64,000 nt of DNA from Nitrospira sp. (GCA_005116965.1 SWDG01000025.1:453991-517990); one strand, 5' to 3'; positions 1-10,788 are shown, counted from the stretch's first letter. Numbers and translations: made by a program. Notes: a model not told the origin generated them from the sequence alone.

Positions 1-1
1 C

Positions 2-85
2 CTACGCGCCTATGCCCATTTGACCAAACCGTGGGAGCGAGAAGAGCTGTGCACGATACTTCGCCATGCCATCGGCATAGCATGA
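2..85 (+). CDS. C-terminal end of a response-regulator receiver domain (partial)
   Basis: Only the last 27 codons are in the window, in the frame starting at base 2 and ending with TGA at 83-85. The peptide contains AHLTKPWEREEL followed by a short helix. This matches the end of CheY-like receiver domains, where an invariant lysine followed by proline (here KPW) closes the phosphorylation site before helix 5. The protein ends directly after the receiver, so any output domain would have to be N-terminal. The partner kinase is not visible. Confidence 0.55.
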   Translation, partial: LRAYAHLTKPWEREELCTILRHAIGIA

Positions 86-137
86 TCTTCGACGCACTCT
101 GAATCAGGAAGGGCGATCAAATAAGAAGGGAGTTACA

Positions 138-905
138 TCACTTAGACCGGCTGAGGCCTAGCGCGCGCTTGAAGACGGCGGCGAAGCCGAAATAGCCGAA
201 TGAATCTTTGAGGTTCGAATAGAGCCGCTTGACGGCGCCCATCTCAGGATTGGTGACATACTCCATTGTTAAGGCAATCCGCTCCTCACCCTCTCCGAGA
301 GGCGTGACCGCATGCCAGAGTTTATCACCGTTGAAAATCACCATATCCCCAGGCTCAGTCACGAGTTCAAGATGGCGGGACTCCTTGGTTGGATGGTCCT
401 TGAACAGCTCGCACACTAGCTTGCACTGGGTTGACCGATCGACAAGCCCCATCAGAATCGTGTAGCGAGCGCCCTTGTAGTATGACGTATCGTAGTGGAA
501 CCCTATGTGGTCACCCGGTTCAGTGTAGTAGTAGAGGGCGCAGGAATGGGGATCGTTGTCCGGACAGAACATTAGTTTTGCCTCAACGAGCCGGTCCAGG
601 AATGCCCGGAATGACTCGGACCGATAGAGGTCGAGAAAGCGAGGGGCTTTCTCCTGCACGGTATAATAACTGACGCTCCCGCCCTTCTTATGGCCGGGAA
701 TGTAGTTTCGATTGAGTTCCGCTTTCACGCCCTGTGCTTGAGGAACGAGTACCTCCTCAACGAAGGCACGGGGCAAGAACTGCTTGATGACGAGAAACTC
801 GTCCTGATCCCAATACTCTTGGTGAAGCCGGTCGAAATCCAAGGCGGTGACCGCTTGGGTGACCCTGTCCGTCACATTGCTCACAAGACTCTGCACCTGT
901 CTCAA
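138..905 (-). CDS. 2OG-Fe(II) oxygenase superfamily protein
   Basis: A protein of about 255 residues with a double-stranded beta-helix oxygenase signature. The iron ligands would be H137 and D139 (in GFHYD) and H198 (in LWHAV), with R209 placed to bind the 2-oxoglutarate carboxylate. Such enzymes couple 2-oxoglutarate decarboxylation to hydroxylation of a protein or small-molecule substrate; the substrate here is unknown. No signal peptide is seen, so it is probably cytosolic. The open frame begins at TTG 905. A GTG at 896, lying about ten bases after an AGAGGG ribosome-binding site, is an equally good start. It lies downstream of lolA with about 100 bases between them and may be its own unit. 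Confidence 0.7.
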   Translation of the reverse strand: MRQVQSLVSNVTDRVTQAVTALDFDRLHQEYWDQDEFLVIKQFLPRAFVEEVLVPQAQGVKAELNRNYIPGHKKGGSVSYYTVQEKAPRFLDLYRSESFRAFLDRLVEAKLMFCPDNDPHSCALYYYTEPGDHIGFHYDTSYYKGARYTILMGLVDRSTQCKLVCELFKDHPTKESRHLELVTEPGDMVIFNGDKLWHAVTPLGEGEERIALTMEYVTNPEMGAVKRLYSNLKDSFGYFGFAAVFKRALGLSRSK

Positions 906-1008
906 TCCCTCTCGCCAATACGGTTCTCGGTCAATGGTCGTGAGTCATTCGTCGATGAGACATGCACCAGGTCATAGTCATGACTATTGGCCATCGACCA
1001 ATGACCGC

Positions 1009-1716
1009 TTACGGCCCATTCAATACCGGAGCTCTGACGACTTCCGCATCCGTCGGTGTCTTAAAGTCAAACACCTCATTACCTAATCCCAGGTTTGGTT
1101 TCAAGTTCGAAAACTCAAAAACGGCGACATTGCCGCTGGCCTCATGGAGGGACACCGTGCGGATAAAATAGGTTTTGGGGAAGACCTCGACGACGATCTT
1201 CTGAAGATTCTGAGTGGATTCCTGCTCCTTGGCTTTGGGAATCAACGTGATGAGCGGCATCCCACCGACTCCGCGAGTGTTTCCCCTGGTGGGCTCAATC
1301 TCAAAGGATTCATCCAATTTGGCCGCTCCCTGCAACAGTTCCAATGGCGCCTTGGAGGCCGCCATCTGTGTGAGCTTCCCGACCAGGACCTGCTTATGTT
1401 CTGGAACGTAGACCTTCACGTCCTCCTGGTTCACATAGATTTGCTCAGTTGCCGGATCCAAGTAGTCCCACCGTAAGCGACCGGGCTTTTTAATATAGAC
1501 CTTGCCGGACGACGTCACAGGCCGCTCAAACCCTTCAATCCTGGTTTTCTGAGAAAAGTCGGCCTGAAGATCCTTCGTTTTCTCGTATCGCGCTTGCAGC
1601 TGTCTGACGACTTCACGAACCTCCTGCAGGGCTTTTTCATCGACCGGTCCGTCTGCCGCCCAGGCCGGCAAGGCCAATAGGACACTCAATGGAAGGGCAA
1701 GCCACCAGCGCATCAT
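1009..1716 (-). CDS. lolA: Outer-membrane lipoprotein carrier protein LolA
   Basis: This is the periplasmic chaperone that takes lipoproteins from LolCDE to the outer membrane. The 235-residue protein starts MMRWWLALPLSVLLALPAWA, a clear signal peptide cut after AWA. It continues with the LolA core: LQADFSQKT, the GKVYIKKPGRLRWDY strand and a YVNQEDVKVYVPE strand pair. Length fits the family. The start codon overlaps the ftsK stop by four bases, so the two are translationally coupled, a pairing common in bacteria. It supports a diderm envelope, in line with the porin and Pal found further along. Confidence 0.9.
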   Translation of the reverse strand: MMRWWLALPLSVLLALPAWAADGPVDEKALQEVREVVRQLQARYEKTKDLQADFSQKTRIEGFERPVTSSGKVYIKKPGRLRWDYLDPATEQIYVNQEDVKVYVPEHKQVLVGKLTQMAASKAPLELLQGAAKLDESFEIEPTRGNTRGVGGMPLITLIPKAKEQESTQNLQKIVVEVFPKTYFIRTVSLHEASGNVAVFEFSNLKPNLGLGNEVFDFKTPTDAEVVRAPVLNGP

Positions 1717-4142
1717 ACTTCCGCCGCACCAACCGGGCCGCGCCGTCCAAGCACCTCCCGACGCCCATCGCGACCCGCCGCCCCCACAATGCCTTCCGAT
1801 TCCATCTGCTCGATCATGCGCGCCGCCCGGGGATAGCCGACCCGCAGTCGGCGCTGGATCAGTGAAGCCGAAGCCTGCCCCGTAGACAGCACCAGTTCTT
1901 TCGCTTGCTCGTACACCTCGTCTTTCGCCTCTTCCTCAGTCGCCTCCTCCAACTTGAGGGACTGCAGCTCCTGGTTATAGATCGGCAGGGCCTGTTTCTT
2001 CACAAATTCCACCACAGAGCGGACATCGTCATCCGACACAAAGGACCCATGCAGACGCGCGAGACGTCCGGTTCCGGAGGCCAAGTACAGCATATCCCCA
2101 CGACCGAGGAGAGCCTCCGCTCCGTTCGCATCAAGAATGGTTCGCGAGTCGGTCTTCGACGAGACTTGGAACGCAATGCGTGCTGGGAAATTCGCTTTGA
2201 TCAAGCCGGTCAGCACATCGACGGATGGACGTTGAGTAGCCAGCACCAGATGAATCCCGGACGCCCGGGCCATCTGTGCAAGTCGGGCGATCTTGTCTTC
2301 CACATCTTTCGGAGCAACCATCATCAGATCCGCCAGTTCGTCGATCATGACGACGATAAACGGCAGCGGTTCCGGCGGCGTCGGTTTCGGCTGCATGCAA
2401 CCCCGTTCCCCCTCGGCGATCGAGTTTTCACCGGCGGAGAGACGCTCTTCTTCAGAGAGAAATTTCATCGGAAGCTCAGTCTGCTCGACACTCGGTGCGT
2501 TACTTTCAGCAAACACCTCATGCAAACCAGCAACCTTTCGATTATACGCATCAATGTTCCGCACACCGGCTTCCGCCAGCAGCTTATACCGCCGCTCCAT
2601 TTCAGCGACAACCCATCCGAGGCCTCTTGCAGCTGACTTGGGGTCCGTAATTACCGGCCGCAAGAGATGTGGAATGCCCTCATACGATTGGAACTCAAGC
2701 ATCTTCGGATCAATGAGCAACAGTTTTACTTCACTGGGCTTGGCGGAAAAGAGGATACTGAGTAGCATTGTGTTCAAGCTGACACTCTTCCCAGCCCCCG
2801 TCGCTCCTGCCACCAAAAGATGCGGCATCGTCTTCAGATCCGCCGTGCTGGGCGCACCGAAGATATCCTTACCCAGCGCCAGTGTGAGCCTGGACCGTGC
2901 CCGCCGAAAGGCCTCGCTCATGACGACTTCTTTCAGGGACACCGTTTCTCGAGACCGGTTTGGCACCTCGATGCCGACCACGGATTTCCCCGGTAACGGC
3001 GCAACGATGCGTAAACTCGTCGCCTTCAGCGCCAGCGCCAGGTCGTCGGCCAGATTCACAATGCGGGCGACCTTCGTGCCGGGCCCCGGCTCAAATTCGT
3101 ACATCGTGACGACGGGGCCTGGTCTCACTTCTGTCACAATGCCCTCGATGCCGAAACTCAGCAATGCGCGTGATAAAATCTCGGACTGTGCTTTGAGTTC
3201 CTCATCTGACATCCGATCCATCGGTCCAGAGGGATCACTTAACAGAATCTCCGGGTCAGGCAGCTGATAGTTTTCGGACTCAGCTGTCGGAACAACCACT
3301 TCCGACTCAGTCGTTTGCGCATCCCATGTTGGGATTGCGACAGGGAATGGCTGGATGATCGGACCTGGAGGAGTCTGGGTTGGGGTCAGCTCCAACTCCT
3401 CGATCCCGTCAGTGGCTAACTCCTCTGCTCGAGTGACGGTCGCTGGTTTGGACGACCTGGCTCGTAACCGTCGATTGCCGATCTCTTTCTCAACCTCAAT
3501 TGATCGCTCCGGCATCACCGCAAACACCCCTTCGCGGAGAGTGGCCCAATGTTCCGGCATCCGACGCACGGCTTCCGCCAAGGACAGAGGGGTTGTCAGT
3601 AAGAGGGCGACCAGGAATCCTGTGATGACCAGAATATGGGCCCCGGTTCCGGCAAAAACGGCACGGAGTCCCTCGGCGATGGTCTGGCCAATGATACCAC
3701 CGCCCATCCCGCGGGAAATCATCCCGCTGGTCAGGGTTAGAACCCCCGTCGTTTCAAGATGCAGAAAGGCGCTCAAGAAGAAAACGGCGGCTAAGGAGCT
3801 GGCGGCCGTCCGCAGCGTCAGACTCACCGGAACCTGAGAGAAACATCGAACTCCCAACCGCCCCAGCAACACAGGAAAGAGATAGGCCGCTCCACCGATA
3901 CCAAAAAAGAACCCACCGGCCAACAACGCGCCGAACGAACCAATGAGATTGCGTGGCGGATCGGCATCCGGCACACCAGCCGCCAGCATCTTCGCCTCTC
4001 CTGGCACAAACGACAGGAAGCTCAAGAGCATCAGCAGACTCAGCGCGATCAAGATTACGCCGATCACTTCTCGCTGAATATGAGAAGGGGGAGATGGGGC
4101 GCGGCGGGCTTCTCCCCGCTTTGCCGAGGTGGTGGCACCCAT
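1713..4142 (-). CDS. ftsK: DNA translocase FtsK
   Basis: An 809-residue septal DNA pump that segregates chromosome termini and activates XerCD recombination. The N-terminal 200 residues hold about four to five membrane helices (the first is VIGVILIALSLLMLLSFLSF). A short linker of about 100 residues follows, shorter than in E. coli. The RecA-like motor then has Walker A GATGAGKS and Walker B FIVVMIDELADLMM. The C-terminal gamma winged helix includes ASLIQRRLRVGYPRAARMIEQ, the part that reads KOPS sites. All domains are present, so the gene looks intact. It is followed directly by lolA. The ribosome-binding site before 4142 is weak. Confidence 0.95.
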   Translation of the reverse strand: MGATTSAKRGEARRAPSPPSHIQREVIGVILIALSLLMLLSFLSFVPGEAKMLAAGVPDADPPRNLIGSFGALLAGGFFFGIGGAAYLFPVLLGRLGVRCFSQVPVSLTLRTAASSLAAVFFLSAFLHLETTGVLTLTSGMISRGMGGGIIGQTIAEGLRAVFAGTGAHILVITGFLVALLLTTPLSLAEAVRRMPEHWATLREGVFAVMPERSIEVEKEIGNRRLRARSSKPATVTRAEELATDGIEELELTPTQTPPGPIIQPFPVAIPTWDAQTTESEVVVPTAESENYQLPDPEILLSDPSGPMDRMSDEELKAQSEILSRALLSFGIEGIVTEVRPGPVVTMYEFEPGPGTKVARIVNLADDLALALKATSLRIVAPLPGKSVVGIEVPNRSRETVSLKEVVMSEAFRRARSRLTLALGKDIFGAPSTADLKTMPHLLVAGATGAGKSVSLNTMLLSILFSAKPSEVKLLLIDPKMLEFQSYEGIPHLLRPVITDPKSAARGLGWVVAEMERRYKLLAEAGVRNIDAYNRKVAGLHEVFAESNAPSVEQTELPMKFLSEEERLSAGENSIAEGERGCMQPKPTPPEPLPFIVVMIDELADLMMVAPKDVEDKIARLAQMARASGIHLVLATQRPSVDVLTGLIKANFPARIAFQVSSKTDSRTILDANGAEALLGRGDMLYLASGTGRLARLHGSFVSDDDVRSVVEFVKKQALPIYNQELQSLKLEEATEEEAKDEVYEQAKELVLSTGQASASLIQRRLRVGYPRAARMIEQMESEGIVGAAGRDGRREVLGRRGPVGAAEV

Positions 4143-4236
4143 GGAACGAATGCTAACACAGGGGCAGGGTCATTTCAAACGAACGCGCATCTGAGTCACC
4201 AGCAGTCCCAGCGTACCTGTCAGACCAATCGACCCG

Positions 4237-4923
4237 TCATAATGGAATGGATGGCGGAACGGATGGCATCGTATGCCGAATGATCTTGCCTTCCACCAGA
4301 TAGACGACCAACTCGGCAATGTTGGTGGCATGATCAGCCACTCGCTCGAGCGACTTGGCGATAAAGCTCAGCCGAATGGCCCGTGAAATCGTATGCGGAT
4401 TTTCCATCATGAATGAGAGCAGTTCGCGAAACAACTGCTCCATCAGATCATCGACGAAGTCATCATCCCCAATGACTTTCCTAGCCAGAATGGCATCTTC
4501 CTTGACGAAGGCATCGATGCTTTCCTTCACCATGACCCGTGCAAGGCTCCCCATCCTCGGGATATCGATGTAGGGCTTGAGTTGAGGCTCTTCGTTCAGT
4601 TCAATCGCTCGCTCACAAATACTCTCTGCCAGGTCACTGATACGTTCGAGCTCAGTGGACAGTTTCATGGCTGTCGTCACCAACCGTAGATCGCGCGCCG
4701 CCGGCTGGTGGAGTGCCAACAACTCAATACAGGCTTCGTCGATCTCCACATCCATCGCATTCACTTTGTGGTCTCGTTCGATCACGCGGCAGGCCAGGGC
4801 CGCGTCTCGCGTCACCAATGCGGTCAAGGCTTTGTCGATTTGGTCTTCTGTGAGGCCGGCCATTCGCGCCAGCTTCGTCTTGAGTTCCGCAAGTTCTTCG
4901 TCGAAATGTCGGTGTTGAGCCAT
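4237..4923 (-). CDS. phoU: Phosphate-signalling protein PhoU
   Basis: A 228-residue helical protein built from two three-helix repeats. Each has the metal-site region of the family: DVEIDEACIELLALHQPAARDLR in the first half and DDFVDDLMEQLFRELL in the second. PhoU links the state of the PstSCAB transporter to the PhoR/PhoB sensor pair and dampens phosphate uptake. It starts four bases after the pstB stop and ends the pst operon. No phoR or phoB gene is in the window, though the fragment at the left edge is a receiver domain of unknown identity. Confidence 0.93.
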   Translation of the reverse strand: MAQHRHFDEELAELKTKLARMAGLTEDQIDKALTALVTRDAALACRVIERDHKVNAMDVEIDEACIELLALHQPAARDLRLVTTAMKLSTELERISDLAESICERAIELNEEPQLKPYIDIPRMGSLARVMVKESIDAFVKEDAILARKVIGDDDFVDDLMEQLFRELLSFMMENPHTISRAIRLSFIAKSLERVADHATNIAELVVYLVEGKIIRHTMPSVPPSIPL

Positions 4924-4927
4924 AGCG

Positions 4928-5806
4928 TCACCCGAATCGTCCAGTGATGTAATCTTCCGTCTGCTTCTTTGAGGGATTCGTGAACAGCTGCTTCGTGAGA
5001 CCGTACTCGACCAATTGGCCGAGGTACATGAACGCGGTCCGATCCGACACCCGGGCCGCCTGCTGCATGTTGTGCGTCACAATGACGATCGTCAACTCTT
5101 TCTTCAACGAAAACAGCAACTCCTCGATGATGCCGGTAGCGATCGGATCTAAGGCGGAGCAGGGTTCATCCATTAAGAGCACATCCGGCTTGACGGCGAG
5201 GGCCCGCGCAATGCAGAGGCGCTGCTGCTGACCACCGGACAAGCCAAGTGCGCTCTTATGGAGTCGGTCCTTTACTTCCTCCCATAAACCGGCTCCTCGG
5301 AGACTTCGCTCGACGATCTCTTCCAACACCATCCGATTCTTCAGGCCTTGCAGGCGCGGACCGTACGCAACATTTTCATGGATCGATTTGGGGAACGGGT
5401 TGGATTTTTGAAACACCATGCCCACTCGTTTTCGAAGATCCGTGATGTCGATCAATGGATTAAAGATATCAACGCCGTCGATGAGGATATTTCCTTCATG
5501 CCGCGCACCTTCGATGAGGTCGTTCAAGCGATTCATGCATCGCAGCAAGGTAGATTTCCCGCATCCTGATGGCCCAATGAAGGCAGTCACTTGGTTTTCT
5601 GGAATATCCAAATCAACCTTGAACAGGGCCTGGACCGGTCCATAGAAAAAGTTGAAGCCCTGCACCCGAAGTTTCGACTTCCCCTGAGCACTGGGCTGAG
5701 GCGTCACGTTGGAATCATGTGGGTCCATGCGCTCCATCTCCAGTGAGGACACAGCGGGTGAGAGGGTAGAAACACCGGACGTCACGTCAAACTGCTGACC
5801 CAGCAT
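4928..5806 (-). CDS. pstB: Phosphate ABC transporter ATP-binding protein PstB
   Basis: The 292-residue ATPase of the high-affinity phosphate importer. Seen in the sequence: Walker [13 protein letters not shown] signature [15 protein letters not shown], Walker B VLLMDEP and switch histidine in [14 protein letters not shown]. There is an N-terminal extension of about 45 residues before the usual start of the fold. A strong GAGGAGG ribosome-binding site precedes the ATG at 5806 and lies inside the 3' end of pstA, so translation is coupled. It acts on the inner face of the membrane with PstA and PstC. Confidence 0.95.
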   Translation of the reverse strand: MLGQQFDVTSGVSTLSPAVSSLEMERMDPHDSNVTPQPSAQGKSKLRVQGFNFFYGPVQALFKVDLDIPENQVTAFIGPSGCGKSTLLRCMNRLNDLIEGARHEGNILIDGVDIFNPLIDITDLRKRVGMVFQKSNPFPKSIHENVAYGPRLQGLKNRMVLEEIVERSLRGAGLWEEVKDRLHKSALGLSGGQQQRLCIARALAVKPDVLLMDEPCSALDPIATGIIEELLFSLKKELTIVIVTHNMQQAARVSDRTAFMYLGQLVEYGLTKQLFTNPSKKQTEDYITGRFG

Positions 5807-7298
5807 ATTTCCTCCTCATTCGATTTCGCAAGAGGATGCCCGTGAGGTTAAGCGTCACCACCACCAGAATCAACACCAATGTGGTCACATAGACCATCGG
5901 CTTGGCCGCTTCCACATTGGGCGATTGGAACCCCACGTCATAAATATGAAACCCCAAATGCATGAACTTTCTGTCCAGGTGAATAAACGGCCACGTCCAG
6001 TCGATCGGCATGGCCGGTGCCAGCTTGACGACACCGGTCAACATCAAGGGCGCCACCTCGCCCGCCGCGCGAGCCATGGCCAGGATCAGTCCGGTCAAAA
6101 TGCCCGGGAGTGCCGTGGGAAGCACAACTTTCCACATCGTTTCCCATTTGGTCGCGCCCAAACCAATCGACCCTTCTCGATACTCCCTCGGCACGGCTGC
6201 CAGTCCCTCTTCCGTCGCGACGATGACGACGGGAACGGTCAACAGCGCCAGCGTCAATGAGGCCCACAGAATTCCCCCTGTGCCAAATGTCGGGGTCGGT
6301 AGCCTGTCAGAGAACCACAGCGCATCGATTGTACCGCCAACGCCGTAGACGAAAAACCCTAACCCAAATACGCCGAAGACGATCGAAGGAACCCCGGCGA
6401 GATTATTGACGGCAATGCGGACAGTCCGCACGATGACGCCTTGACGGGCATACTCTCTGAGATACAGCGCGCCAATGACACCAAAGGGTGTCACGACGAA
6501 GCTCATGATCAGCACCATCAGAACCGTGCCAAAAATGGCCGGGAAGATCCCACCCTCCGTGTTGGCTTCTCGTGGCTCCGTGGTCAGCACCATCCAGAGG
6601 TTTCCCGCATAGACCCACACCTTTTCCAGCTTCGACAGGTCGTTCGGGCGCAAGACTCGTATGACTTGGCTGAGAGCAACGGACTTTTCTCTGCCATTGG
6701 CATCGACAACAAGCACCATGTACAGGCTCTCTGCCTCGCTTGATTCCATCTGTCGAAGCAGTGTCGGGAGGGACTGCCACACGACCTCCGAGCCTTCAGC
6801 CACAGTTTGGTCTTCCTTGGCCAGCGTTCGGAGCCGGCCATAGAAGTTCCCCCACTCGCGCCGCTCCACCATGACGAGATCGGCCGGCGTGGCTCGTTCG
6901 ACGATCTGATCGGTGTTGATCCAACGATAGTCCAAGCCGTACAGATCGCGGTTGCCGATCTTCATCCTGATTCGCGGAATCCCTTTTGGACTGACCTCTT
7001 CTCCGGCCAACTGACCGATTACATGTTTTCCGTCCTTCAGCGTCAATTCAACGAGATCAGCCGGCCAAAAATACCCGAACCCATTGAGAAGGATGAGCAC
7101 TAGAAGCCCACCGATCATGAGGAGCGACATGGAAAGCCCAGCCCCGCAGCCCCAAATGAAGAGCTCACCGCTTGCCATGAAATGCTTGACCCACTGTTTC
7201 ATTGAATCACTCGTATCCCCAAACTTCGTCAGACTTGCGTTCATCAACTGAACGCTACCCACTGCCAGGAACGTCACCTTGTGCGAATCTTGTCGCAC
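5787..7298 (-). CDS. pstA: Phosphate ABC transporter permease PstA, long form
   Basis: A 503-residue membrane permease, roughly 200 residues longer than E. coli PstA. The first helix (about residues 50-75) is followed by an extracytoplasmic segment of about 170 residues, then a second long helix and the permease core with the EAA-type loop ([20 protein letters not shown]). Long PstA forms are known from Pseudomonas-type systems and occur with a long PstC, as here. The start GTG overlaps the pstC stop by one base (TAGTG). An in-frame ATG at 7244 is an alternative. Function: half of the phosphate channel. Confidence 0.92.
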   Translation of the reverse strand: MRQDSHKVTFLAVGSVQLMNASLTKFGDTSDSMKQWVKHFMASGELFIWGCGAGLSMSLLMIGGLLVLILLNGFGYFWPADLVELTLKDGKHVIGQLAGEEVSPKGIPRIRMKIGNRDLYGLDYRWINTDQIVERATPADLVMVERREWGNFYGRLRTLAKEDQTVAEGSEVVWQSLPTLLRQMESSEAESLYMVLVVDANGREKSVALSQVIRVLRPNDLSKLEKVWVYAGNLWMVLTTEPREANTEGGIFPAIFGTVLMVLIMSFVVTPFGVIGALYLREYARQGVIVRTVRIAVNNLAGVPSIVFGVFGLGFFVYGVGGTIDALWFSDRLPTPTFGTGGILWASLTLALLTVPVVIVATEEGLAAVPREYREGSIGLGATKWETMWKVVLPTALPGILTGLILAMARAAGEVAPLMLTGVVKLAPAMPIDWTWPFIHLDRKFMHLGFHIYDVGFQSPNVEAAKPMVYVTTLVLILVVVTLNLTGILLRNRMRRKYAGSAV

Positions 7299-9619
7299 TA
7301 GAATTGGCTATATTTCTCCCTGAGTCGCTGTCGAACCAGCTCCGCAACAGTATTGAGCAGAAAGGTCGCGATAAAGAGGAGCAACCCTGCCAAAAACAGT
7401 GTGCGATACAAAGTCCCGCCATGCGGCGCTTCAGGAATCTCCACGGCAATATTCGCGGACAGGGTTCGAAACCCGTTGAAGAGGCTCCAATCCATAATCG
7501 GCGTATTGCCGGTCGCCATCAACACGATCATGGTCTCGCCAACCGCCCGACCGAACCCAATCATCAACGCCGAGAAGATGCCCGGGCTGGCCGAGATCAG
7601 GACGAGATGGGTGAGCGTTTGCCACCGCGTGGCTCCGAGGGCCAAGGACCCGGCGATCAGATTTTTTGGCACATTGGAGAGCGCTTCTTCAGAAATGCTG
7701 TAGATGATGGGGATGATGGCAAATCCCATGGCCACCCCGACGACGATGGCATTGCGCTGATCATAATTCAGCCCGAGATGAGTCTGGAGCCACGGTTTAA
7801 AATGTCCATCGAACAAGAGGGACTCCCACCACGCGTTGCTTTCAAGGCACCCCCAGACCACGGCGATGATGATCGGCATCATGAGCAGAGCCTCTGCACC
7901 AGGCCGTACACGATGCTTGAGAGAAGCAGGGAGCAAAAGAAAGAGTCCGCTGGAAAGGGCAATGACCAAGGGCAGCACCAACACCATCCCAGTCATGGCG
8001 GGAAAGCTCCGCTCCAGGACCGGGGCAAACCAGAGGCCGGCCAGAAATCCAAGCACTACGGTGGGCAGCGCGGCCATGATTTCAATCGTGGGCTTGATCT
8101 TGGCTCGGAGATCCGGATGCATGAACATGGCGGTGTAGATGGCGGCCAATACCGCCAATGGCACCGCCAGGAGTACGGCATAGATGGTGCCCTTAATCGT
8201 TCCAAAGATTAACGGGGTCAAGCTGAACTTGGCCTCAAAGTCGTCCGATCCACTCGATGATTGCCAGACAAGCTCCGGCCGATCATACCCCTCGTACATC
8301 ACGGGAGAGAACAAGGTGGCCAAGGTGATTTCTGGGTAGGGATTCGAAATGTCGTAATGCACCAGCCGATCATTTTCGGCGAGACCGACCAGGCCATCTG
8401 CTTTTGGAGAAAAATAGGTACTGCGAATCGCCCCCTGTTGTGGAGCAAATGTCAGCAACGTTTGTTCGGACGTCGAATGGTGCAGACGGATTTCTCCCTT
8501 GGCATCGGTCGTGATGAATCCCTTATCGCGCTGGGAAATCGTGATGTCGGTAACCGCACTCTGGTGCGGGGCAAACCGATGGATACGCGTCATATGGGTC
8601 GTATTCGTCGCCTGATGTTCCCGCACGGGCATCCACACGGCAATCTGCCCAGACGCACCGCCGACCACAAGACTCCGGTCACTCATCAAATAGGCCAGCG
8701 CGCTAATCGCCTCGCTTCCTTCAGAAGCCTGGGTCGTGTCAACAAGACTGGGCTTCGACGGTTCCCGGAGATCGAAATGGTAGATCTTGCCCTCTTCCGT
8801 ACCGACAGCGAGAAGCTCTGCCCGACTTGCAAGTGTGAGCGCGGTCACCCGACCGTGGATACTGGGTGTGAGATCAACCTGTGTGACCGAAGCCTCAGCG
8901 GTTCCATCGGGACGGGAGGCGCTCCGGCTCGTGGTGAGCCAGAGATGCTGATCTTGAAGCAGCGCGGCAACCCGAACATCGGAGTCTGTGCTCTGATACG
9001 CCATCTTGGTGATTGGTTGCGAAGTTGGTGCGGCAACCATGGGAGTCCCAACCGAGACGGATGGGGCAACCGAACGTTCGTTCCCTTGGAAGTCCTGCGT
9101 GAATTCGATTGCCACAGGGATGACGCGGCCGTCTTTCGTGCCCATGGCGAGCTGGTGCCCCTTCCCCAATGCTCGCGCGAGCGCTGTGACCGAACCATCA
9201 GGCAACAAGCCTCGCGAAGGAATCTTTGATACGGCGGATGTTGCTTCCCCTAAGAAGACAAACTCTAATGAGTCACCGCGTAGCACGTAAGCAAGCTCTT
9301 GATGCTCGTCGATGCCGATGAGCGCCGACGTCGAGGGACGCTCAAGCGGAGATAGCGCAACCGGCTCAGTCTGGGTCGCGTGGGGAGGTTGAAAGAGTGG
9401 GATGACTTCTTTCACCAGAAAGATGCACATCCCGAGAATGCAGAGGATAATGCTGATCCCACCGGTCTTGATGATGACGTTGGTCAGCCCATCCGTAATC
9501 GATCTGATTTGGCGTCGACTGAACAGTCCACCCACCAGGGCCGGGGCTGGAATGGAACCCCGGCCTGGGGAGGACTCTCCTTGAAGGACCGGTATTGGAG
9601 TAAGTGGCGGCACGTTCAT
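7298..9619 (-). CDS. pstC: Phosphate ABC transporter permease PstC with a periplasmic beta-propeller-like domain
   Basis: A 773-residue protein, more than twice the length of E. coli PstC. After a cytosolic tail, one helix (about residues 50-75) leads into an extracytoplasmic stretch of about 360 residues. This carries WD-like repeats, for example LVVGGASGQIAVW, FITTDAKGEIRLH and LAVGTEEGKIYHFD. The permease core follows from about residue 465, with EEALSNVPKNLIAGSLALGATRWQTL as the coupling loop. The same overall plan is known for long PstC proteins of gammaproteobacteria. The propeller's role is not established; docking of PstS or of envelope partners is plausible. It is co-transcribed with pstA and pstB. 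Confidence 0.92.
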   Translation of the reverse strand: MNVPPLTPIPVLQGESSPGRGSIPAPALVGGLFSRRQIRSITDGLTNVIIKTGGISIILCILGMCIFLVKEVIPLFQPPHATQTEPVALSPLERPSTSALIGIDEHQELAYVLRGDSLEFVFLGEATSAVSKIPSRGLLPDGSVTALARALGKGHQLAMGTKDGRVIPVAIEFTQDFQGNERSVAPSVSVGTPMVAAPTSQPITKMAYQSTDSDVRVAALLQDQHLWLTTSRSASRPDGTAEASVTQVDLTPSIHGRVTALTLASRAELLAVGTEEGKIYHFDLREPSKPSLVDTTQASEGSEAISALAYLMSDRSLVVGGASGQIAVWMPVREHQATNTTHMTRIHRFAPHQSAVTDITISQRDKGFITTDAKGEIRLHHSTSEQTLLTFAPQQGAIRSTYFSPKADGLVGLAENDRLVHYDISNPYPEITLATLFSPVMYEGYDRPELVWQSSSGSDDFEAKFSLTPLIFGTIKGTIYAVLLAVPLAVLAAIYTAMFMHPDLRAKIKPTIEIMAALPTVVLGFLAGLWFAPVLERSFPAMTGMVLVLPLVIALSSGLFLLLPASLKHRVRPGAEALLMMPIIIAVVWGCLESNAWWESLLFDGHFKPWLQTHLGLNYDQRNAIVVGVAMGFAIIPIIYSISEEALSNVPKNLIAGSLALGATRWQTLTHLVLISASPGIFSALMIGFGRAVGETMIVLMATGNTPIMDWSLFNGFRTLSANIAVEIPEAPHGGTLYRTLFLAGLLLFIATFLLNTVAELVRQRLREKYSQF

Positions 9620-9729
9620 GCTTTGACTTTCGATATCCGTTCCAACGTTTCAGCGTGACACTTCTCACAAGATCGTGAGTCGTCATATGCCTTTTATGGT
9701 CTACCCACTCCGGACAGCCGACCTTAGAT

Positions 9730-10722
9730 TTATTCGATTTTCGCCGATTCCTTTTCAATCACAGACTGCGGAAGCGGAAAGAAACCATCCTTGATGACGA
9801 TGGCTTGCCCTTCCTTGCTATAAATAAACTTGATAAATTCCTTCACGAGCGGATCAAGCGGCTTGTTCGGCGCTTTGTTGACGTATACCAACAAATGCCG
9901 CCAGAGCGGGTAAGTCCCGTTCATGGCATTGGTCTGCGTGGGGGCCACGAAGGGCGCCCCCTCTTTTTCAGCCAATGGAAGGGCTCGCACACCGGAGGTC
10001 AAATAGCCGATGCCGCTGTAGCCGATACCAGCCTGATCTTCCGTGATACCCTGCACCACGGAGGCAGAACCGGGCTGCTCTTTGACTTCATCTTTATAGT
10101 CACCGTTCTTGAGCGCAAACTCCTTGAAAAATCCGTAGGTGCCGGATGCTGAGTTACGGCCATAGATGCTGATCGGAGAAGTCGCCACCTCACCCGTAAT
10201 CCCCAGCTGACCCCACCGTTCGAGGGTTTGTGACGCACCAAATCGGCGGGTCTTCGAGAAGATCGCGTCGACCTGCGGCATCGTGAGTCCTTGGACAGAG
10301 TTGTCCTTGTTGACATAGACGGCCAGCGCGTCGATGGCGACCGGAAACGCGGTCGGTTTATAGCGGAACTTTCTTTCGAAGGCATCGAGCTCGGTATTTT
10401 TCATCGCGCGGGACATTGGGCCCAGCTGCGCGGTCCCTTCGATCAAGGCCGGCGGTGCGGTGCTCGATCCCTTCCCTTCGATTTGAATTTTGACGCTCGG
10501 ATATTGCTTGCGAAATCCTTCAGCCCACAGCGTCATCAGATTATTGAGCGTGTCCGAGCCAATGCTATTCACATTCCCTGATACCCCGCTGACTTTGAGA
10601 TACCCCTTCAAGGCCGGATCCAGCACGATGGCGTCGTCGGCATGGACCGATGGGATTGCAGAAACAAGAGCCCCAAGAAGAGCGATGCAGGTGAGACCAG
10701 ACTTGGCAGCCGATATGTTCAT
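9730..10722 (-). CDS. pstS: Phosphate-binding periplasmic protein PstS
   Basis: A 330-residue solute-binding protein with signal peptide [20 protein letters not shown] and cleavage after VHA. Phosphate-site segments are visible: the GSDTLNNLM loop, [13 protein letters not shown] and [13 protein letters not shown]. It captures phosphate for the PstCAB channel. The ATG at 10722 has a good GAAAGGA ribosome-binding site and is preferred over the upstream start at 10746. Three 11-base-spaced Pho-box half-sites lie about 70 bases upstream. The gap of 110 bases to pstC may allow separate high expression. Confidence 0.95.
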   Translation of the reverse strand: MNISAAKSGLTCIALLGALVSAIPSVHADDAIVLDPALKGYLKVSGVSGNVNSIGSDTLNNLMTLWAEGFRKQYPSVKIQIEGKGSSTAPPALIEGTAQLGPMSRAMKNTELDAFERKFRYKPTAFPVAIDALAVYVNKDNSVQGLTMPQVDAIFSKTRRFGASQTLERWGQLGITGEVATSPISIYGRNSASGTYGFFKEFALKNGDYKDEVKEQPGSASVVQGITEDQAGIGYSGIGYLTSGVRALPLAEKEGAPFVAPTQTNAMNGTYPLWRHLLVYVNKAPNKPLDPLVKEFIKFIYSKEGQAIVIKDGFFPLPQSVIEKESAKIE

Positions 10723-10788
10723 AAACAGTCCTTTCGTAATCACCAACTTATCCCTTTCAGCACAATAAGCCTGTTACATTGCGACCAC

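Noticed and set aside
7202..8212. 336-codon plus-strand open frame
   Set aside because: Antisense to pstC and pstA; low-complexity, rich in H, G, Q and R, as expected for a shadow frame.
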